Shown here piece by piece: positions 5,501-8,824 of a stretch of 8,824 nucleotides of DNA; within the stretch, counting starts at the first letter, position 1; the number at the start of each line of letters is the position of its first letter. This stretch comes from Rhodospirillales bacterium. GTDB taxonomy: Bacteria > Pseudomonadota > Alphaproteobacteria > UBA828. The notes under the pieces are model-generated. The model worked only from the letters and a program-made list of their open reading frames with translations. It was not told where the DNA came from and ran no database searches. Location of the stretch: contig JAPOPO010000524.1 in assembly GCA_026712885.1 (NCBI GenBank), positions 1 through 8,824 on the forward strand, in the 5' to 3' direction. The translations under genes and the position numbers were made by a program.

Positions 5501-7231
5501 TTATACCCGGACGCAGTCCAGCAGGTGGCGGGTGTAGGGGTGGCGGGGGGCGTCGAAGAGGCGCTCGGTCTCGTTGATCTCGACGATCCTGCCTGCCTGC
5601 ATCACCGCGACGGTGTCGCAGTAATGCGCGGCGATGCCGAGGTCGCCGGTAATGATGAGCCGCGCCGTGCCCGCTTCCTCGGCCAGCGTGCGCGTGAGGT
5701 CGAGAACTTGGCGCTGGATCGTGACATCGAGCCCGGCCGTCGGCTCGTCTGCGATGAGCAGCTTGGGGTGGTACATCAGCGCCATGGCGAGGCACACGCG
5801 CTGGGCCATGCCGCCGCTCAGCTCGTGGGGGAAGGCGCTCAGCCGCTGCGCCGGATCGACGATGCCCACCATCTCCAGCAGCTCGATCGAGCGCACCTCG
5901 GCGTCCTTCGCTCTGATCTTCTCGTGCGCCTGCAGGGCGCTGCGCAGCATGTCGCCGACGTTGGTGAGCGGGTTCAGCTGCGATTTCGCGTTGGGCAGGA
6001 TCGCCGCGATCTGTGTCGTGCGCATCGCCCGCATCGAGCCCTTGCTCATGGTCAGCAGGTCGTGATCGAGGTAGCGCACCGAGCCCGAGGTGACGGCGAG
6101 CTCCGGCGGCAGCAGTTGCAGGAGCGACTTCACCAGCACCGACTTGCCCCAGCCCGATTCGCCCACGATCCCCATGCTGTGGCCGGCCTCGAGCGCGAGA
6201 TGGATTTCGCTCAACAGCGGCTGGCGCGAGTCGACCGCGGCGACGCCCAGGTGCTCGACCGTGAGCACCGGCTCGCGCATGCGGGAGACGGTGACGGTGG
6301 GGGCGTCGGGCACCTCGGGCTCGTCGCCGCCCGTCTCCAGCGCGTGCTCGCGGCGGCGGTCGGTCTCGCGCCTCACCGCGCGCGGCTCCATCACCTGGGT
6401 CATGATCTCGCCGAAGATGCCGAAGGAGAAGACGATCAGCCCGAGCGCGATGCCGGGGAAGAATGCGGCCCACCACTGCCCGATCTCCAGAAACTTCGCA
6501 CCGGACGCAATCATGGCGCCAAGCTCGGGCGTCGGTGGCTTGACGCCGGCGCCGACGAAGCTCAGCCCCGCAGTGAGCAGGATGGCGAAGCCCACCGTGA
6601 CCGAAACCTGCACGATCACCGTCGGCAAGGCGTTGGGCAATACGTGGCGGAATCCGATACGCACCTCCCGGTTGCCCACGGCGCGCGCCGCCTCGGCGAA
6701 CGGTCGTTGCACCAGGGAGAGCACATCGGAGCGGACGATGCGCACGAAGACCGGTGTGTTAACGAAGGCGATGGCGATGATGATGTTGGTGACGCTGCCG
6801 CCGAAGACAGCGACCAGCACCATCGCGAAGACGAACACGGGGAAGGACTGGATCACCTCCAGCACGCGCATGAAGGTCTCGGCGAATGCGGTGGACCCGG
6901 CGCCGCCGCGGCTCTCGTAGAGCGCGACGATGACGCCGAGCGGCGCGCCCAGCAGGACCGAGATCGCGGTGGCGACGACGCCGATCACCACGTCCGTGCG
7001 GGGCGCCGCCAGCACGCGCGAGAGGATGTCGATCCCGTTCTCGTCGGTGCCGAACGGGTACGTGCCGCTGGGCGGCAGCAGGCGTGTGGTGGGTTCGGCA
7101 ACCTCGGTGGGGAAGGGCGCGATATAAGGCCCGAAGAAGGTGAGGAAGATCCACCCGAAGAACATAACCAGCACGGCAAGCTGCCACTTCGGCAGCGCCA
7201 AGAGCGTGCGCCTGATGCGGAGCCAGACCAT
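5501..7231 (-). CDS. Fused ABC importer permease (DppC-like) and ATPase (DppD-like)
   Basis: One 576-aa protein carries two subunits of an oligopeptide/nickel-type importer. Residues 1-285 are a DppC-like inner-membrane permease: an N-terminal hydrophobic segment (about 15-34), FGTDENGIDILSRV (60-73), further membrane segments and the EAA-type coupling loop EAARAVGNREVRIGFRHVLP (180-199). A polar linker (about 286-320) leads to the ATPase (321-576) with Walker A GESGWGKS (357-364), signature LSGGMAQR (471-478), Walker B LLIADEPT (491-498) and D-loop AGLD (499-502). The Q-loop reads ILPNAKSQLNP (411-421) with Pro413 in place of Gln, and the H-loop reads TGD (528-530) with Gly529 in place of His. 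The protein ends just after HPYTRHLL, lacking the usual C-terminal oligo_HPY extension. The start follows the DppB-like gene by 9 bases, with AGAGG just upstream. Fused permease/ATP-binding proteins are known in this family. No second ATPase is in the window. Confidence 0.9.
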   Translation of the reverse strand: MVWLRIRRTLLALPKWQLAVLVMFFGWIFLTFFGPYIAPFPTEVAEPTTRLLPPSGTYPFGTDENGIDILSRVLAAPRTDVVIGVVATAISVLLGAPLGVIVALYESRGGAGSTAFAETFMRVLEVIQSFPVFVFAMVLVAVFGGSVTNIIIAIAFVNTPVFVRIVRSDVLSLVQRPFAEAARAVGNREVRIGFRHVLPNALPTVIVQVSVTVGFAILLTAGLSFVGAGVKPPTPELGAMIASGAKFLEIGQWWAAFFPGIALGLIVFSFGIFGEIMTQVMEPRAVRRETDRRREHALETGGDEPEVPDAPTVTVSRMREPVLTVEHLGVAAVDSRQPLLSEIHLALEAGHSMGIVGESGWGKSVLVKSLLQLLPPELAVTSGSVRYLDHDLLTMSKGSMRAMRTTQIAAILPNAKSQLNPLTNVGDMLRSALQAHEKIRAKDAEVRSIELLEMVGIVDPAQRLSAFPHELSGGMAQRVCLAMALMYHPKLLIADEPTAGLDVTIQRQVLDLTRTLAEEAGTARLIITGDLGIAAHYCDTVAVMQAGRIVEINETERLFDAPRHPYTRHLLDCVRV

Positions 7232-7240
7232 CCCGCGCCT

Positions 7241-8296
7241 CTAGGCCTGGGTTCCGCCGATCTTGATGCGGGGGTCCATCGCGAAATGGATCAGGTCCAC
7301 GGCGAGATAGACCAGCATCGTGAAGATCGCGGCGAAGCAGACGAAGCCCTGGATCGGCGCGTAATCGGCGGTGACGATGCCGTTGATCGCGTACTGGCCG
7401 AGCCCGACATAGTTGAACACCCGCTCCACCAGGACCGCGCCGCCGAGCAGGAACATCACCACGACGCCGGTGATGACCAGCGTCGGCCCGGCGGCGACCC
7501 GGGCGGCGCGCGTGAGCACGATCGTGGGCGCGAGCCCCACGGCCTCCGCATAGGTCGTGTAGTCGGCCTTGAGCGCGCCTTCCATCTGGCTGCGCAGCAT
7601 CTTGAAGATCGGCGCGCCGTAGACGAAGGAGAGGGTGAAGACCGGCATGATCAGGTGCATGAAGCCCGACCAGAAAATCTCGAAATCGCCCGCGATCAGC
7701 GAGTCGATCAGGATCGAGCCGGTCACGAAGGGCGGCTCGAAGTCGAGGATGCCGAGCCGCCCCTCCGGCCCCGGCAGGATCTCCGCCGGCATCAGCCCCG
7801 CCGCGCCCGCGAAGAGGAAGAAGATCAGCACCAGGCCGAGCAGGAAGTCGGGCAGCGCGCCGGCCAGCATGCCGTAGCCGAAGGTGACGTTCTGGAAGAT
7901 CCGCACGATCCAGTTCCGCGTGCGGCTCGCCGTAATGATGGCGAGCGGGACCAGAACCAGGAAGACGACGAACAGTGCGAGGAAGATGAGCTCCAGGGTC
8001 ACAGGAATGCGGCTGATCAGATCGTCCGCCACTTGCGTGTTGTTGACCCAGGATTCGCCGAAATCACCCTGAAAGGCGTTCTCCAGCCAGATCACGTATT
8101 GCTCGGGGATAGGCCGGTCCAGATACATCTTGGCGCGCAGCGCCTCGACCGAGGATTCCGGCGCGAGAGGCCCGAGCGAGAGCCGTGCAGGATCGCCCGG
8201 CAGCAAGCGCACCAGCACGAAGGTGATGAACGAGATCAGAAAGACCTGGGGAATCAGGAAGAGGAAGCGGCGTCCGATATAGAGTGCGAGACGCAT
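7241..8296 (-). CDS. ABC importer permease, DppB/OppB-like
   Basis: Inner-membrane permease of a peptide/nickel-type importer, 351 aa (family usually 310-350). The N-terminus LYIGRRFLFLIPQVFLISF forms the first membrane helix (about 9-31), followed by VRLLPGDPA (29-37), a periplasmic stretch with LDRPIPEQY (59-67) and GDFGESW (77-83), then hydrophobic segments at about 100-122, 137-164, 210-232, 271-291 and 317-339. The coupling loop YTTYAEAVGLAPTIVLTRAA (246-265) aligns with the usual YVRTARAKGL region but lacks its first Arg. ERVFNYVGLGQYAINGIVTA (291-310) is the conserved C-terminal block. It forms the membrane pore with the DppC-like half of the next gene. It lies 160 bases after the binding-protein gene, with hairpins between. 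The ribosome site is weak (GGCAAG). The transported substrate cannot be read from the sequence. Confidence 0.92.
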   Translation of the reverse strand: MRLALYIGRRFLFLIPQVFLISFITFVLVRLLPGDPARLSLGPLAPESSVEALRAKMYLDRPIPEQYVIWLENAFQGDFGESWVNNTQVADDLISRIPVTLELIFLALFVVFLVLVPLAIITASRTRNWIVRIFQNVTFGYGMLAGALPDFLLGLVLIFFLFAGAAGLMPAEILPGPEGRLGILDFEPPFVTGSILIDSLIAGDFEIFWSGFMHLIMPVFTLSFVYGAPIFKMLRSQMEGALKADYTTYAEAVGLAPTIVLTRAARVAAGPTLVITGVVVMFLLGGAVLVERVFNYVGLGQYAINGIVTADYAPIQGFVCFAAIFTMLVYLAVDLIHFAMDPRIKIGGTQA

Positions 8297-8373
8297 GGCC
8301 GCGCTTGCCTAGTCCGCGACGCCGCTACCGGCGGACGCGTCACGCGCCGCCGAAGCCGCAGGCCGGTACGAAA

Positions 8374-8406
8374 GCCGGGGCGGCGGGGGGAACCCGCCGC
8401 CCCGGC
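8374..8406 (-). terminator. Strong GC hairpin between binding-protein and permease genes
   Basis: A perfect 14-bp inverted repeat (8374-8387 with 8393-8406; stem GCCGGGGCGGCGGG) with a 5-base loop. In the minus-strand transcript it is followed by UUUCG, a very short U-run. A partial terminator or mRNA-stabilising hairpin here would give more binding protein than permease, a common arrangement in ABC import operons. Function is inferred from structure and position. Confidence 0.5.
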
Positions 8407-8409
8407 CGG

Positions 8410-8440
8410 GCGCTTTCATAAGCGCTCGTCCCGAGGGACG
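8410..8440. repeat. Two small hairpins next to the large stem-loop
   Basis: GCGCTT (8410-8415) pairs with AAGCGC (8420-8425) around TCAT, and CGTCCC (8427-8432) pairs with GGGACG (8435-8440) around two bases. With the large hairpin they make three consecutive stem-loops just after the binding-protein stop codon. The remaining bases 8297-8373 of this gap show nothing else I can identify. Confidence 0.4.
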
Positions 8441-8456
8441 CTCTACAGTCTCGCCG

Positions 8457-8759
8457 TCAGTCGGCGATGCTCATTTCCGCCACGTGGTAGTACTGCGTCG
8501 TATACCAGCGGAAGTTGCTGACCTTGCGCGACAGCCCGACGGCGAAATATTGCTCGCCGATCCTGCCCAGCGGCGCCAGGTCGTGGATATACTCCTGGAT
8601 GCCGGCATGCGCTGCGATGCGCCCATCCGGGTCCACCACGCCCTGGCCGTCCTGCAGCACCTGGTCGACCTTCGGGTCGGAGAAGTTGTGGTAGTTGACC
8701 AGCGCGTTGGTCGGCCACACCCGCTTCAGCGCGTAGTTGATCTCGGGCTGAATCGGCAT
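8457..8759 (-). CDS. C-terminal part of an ABC importer substrate-binding protein (SBP_bac_5 family)
   Basis: This 100-residue reading frame looks like the end of a family 5 extracellular binding protein, which captures the solute in the periplasm and delivers it to the permeases. VNYHNFSDPKVDQVL (21-35) corresponds to the family's N-Y-x-N-P-x-V-D-x-L element, and NFRWYTTQYYHVAEMSI (82-98) to the typical terminal W-Y block. Full proteins are about 500-600 aa, so this is only a fragment. The ATG at 8759 follows AGAGG, but two codons further upstream the same frame has TAG (8766-8768), and beyond that it is open to the window edge. Because a binding protein cannot function as 100 residues, ATG 8759 is unlikely to be the native start. 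It lies directly before the permease gene, as expected for the first gene of the operon. Confidence 0.6.
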   Translation of the reverse strand: MPIQPEINYALKRVWPTNALVNYHNFSDPKVDQVLQDGQGVVDPDGRIAAHAGIQEYIHDLAPLGRIGEQYFAVGLSRKVSNFRWYTTQYYHVAEMSIAD

Positions 8760-8824
8760 GTCCCTCTAGAACGGGAGCGCTTCCTGCATCCTAATCACGT
8801 TGTCCGAGACACCGTCGCTTCGCC
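8760..8824 (-). pseudogene. Upstream in-frame piece of the binding-protein gene, ending at an internal TAG
   Basis: Reading the minus strand from nt 8822 in the same frame gives 18 residues (RSDGVSDNVIRMQEALPF), then TAG (8766-8768), then RDMPIQPEIN of the binding-protein end. The codons before the stop use mostly G or C at the third position, as real genes here do, and the two sides read plausibly as one protein. This suggests a nonsense mutation, a decayed gene or a sequencing error. A real gene end followed by reinitiation at ATG 8759 is the alternative. Too little sequence is present to decide. Confidence 0.4.

Noticed and set aside
5448..6476. 342-codon minus-strand frame inside the permease-ATPase gene, considered as evidence of a frameshift
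   Set aside because: The main frame carries intact domain motifs from end to end. The alternative frame has only Arg/Ala-rich shadow sequence.
4250..7243. Shared 11-base sequence CCGCGCCTCTA at the ends of monooxygenase A and the DppB-like gene (4250-4260 and 7233-7243), considered as a repeated element
   Set aside because: It is a stop codon fused to a Shine-Dalgarno sequence (TAGAGG on the minus strand). A shorter TAGAGG also occurs at the internal stop of the binding protein. This is better explained by ribosome-site convergence.
5249..8521. A 1090-codon open frame on the plus strand, antisense to the importer and monooxygenase genes
   Set aside because: It is rich in Arg, His, Asp and Glu low-complexity runs and lies opposite well-recognised genes. 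GC-rich codon bias on the minus strand removes stops from this antisense frame.

Overview
The window is GC-rich, with G or C at most third codon positions. Gene content is typical of an alphaproteobacterium (Hyphomicrobiales- or Rhodospirillales-like), but this is inferred from gene families and codon style. No rRNA, tRNA, CRISPR array or insertion sequence was seen.

Layout. (1) Nt 1-2310, plus strand: the 3' part of a gene for a homodimeric pyruvate-dehydrogenase-type E1 enzyme (AceE-like, thiamine diphosphate dependent); its first roughly 75 codons lie outside the window. (2) Nt 2369-2972, minus strand: a complete higB-higA type II toxin-antitoxin pair, convergent with the E1 gene. It has a likely promoter just upstream carrying two palindromes, and the toxin mRNA may be leaderless. 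(3) Nt 3044-5451, minus strand: two tandem FAD-dependent aromatic monooxygenases of exactly the same length (397 aa), about 89% identical. They resemble 2-methyl-3-hydroxypyridine-5-carboxylate oxygenase (MHPCO), the ring-opening enzyme of vitamin B6 breakdown. (4) Nt 5501-8824, minus strand: an oligopeptide/nickel-type ABC importer, consisting of the end of a substrate-binding protein gene (interrupted by an in-frame TAG), a DppB-like permease, and a single protein fusing a DppC-like permease to a DppD-like ATPase.

Regions 3 and 4 look like one minus-strand operon: binding protein, permease, permease-ATPase fusion, monooxygenase A, monooxygenase B. The simplest reading is uptake of a small, possibly N-heteroaromatic, carboxylate followed by hydroxylation or ring opening. 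Substrate and pathway are inferred, and no downstream catabolic genes are in the window.

The most unusual points are the duplicated monooxygenases, whose changes are dense around the predicted substrate strand while 80 consecutive residues near the N-terminus are unchanged; the fusion ATPase, which keeps Walker A, signature and Walker B but lacks the usual Q-loop glutamine and H-loop histidine; the in-frame stop in the binding-protein gene; and the higBA control region. I did not find a clearly new defence or mobile system.
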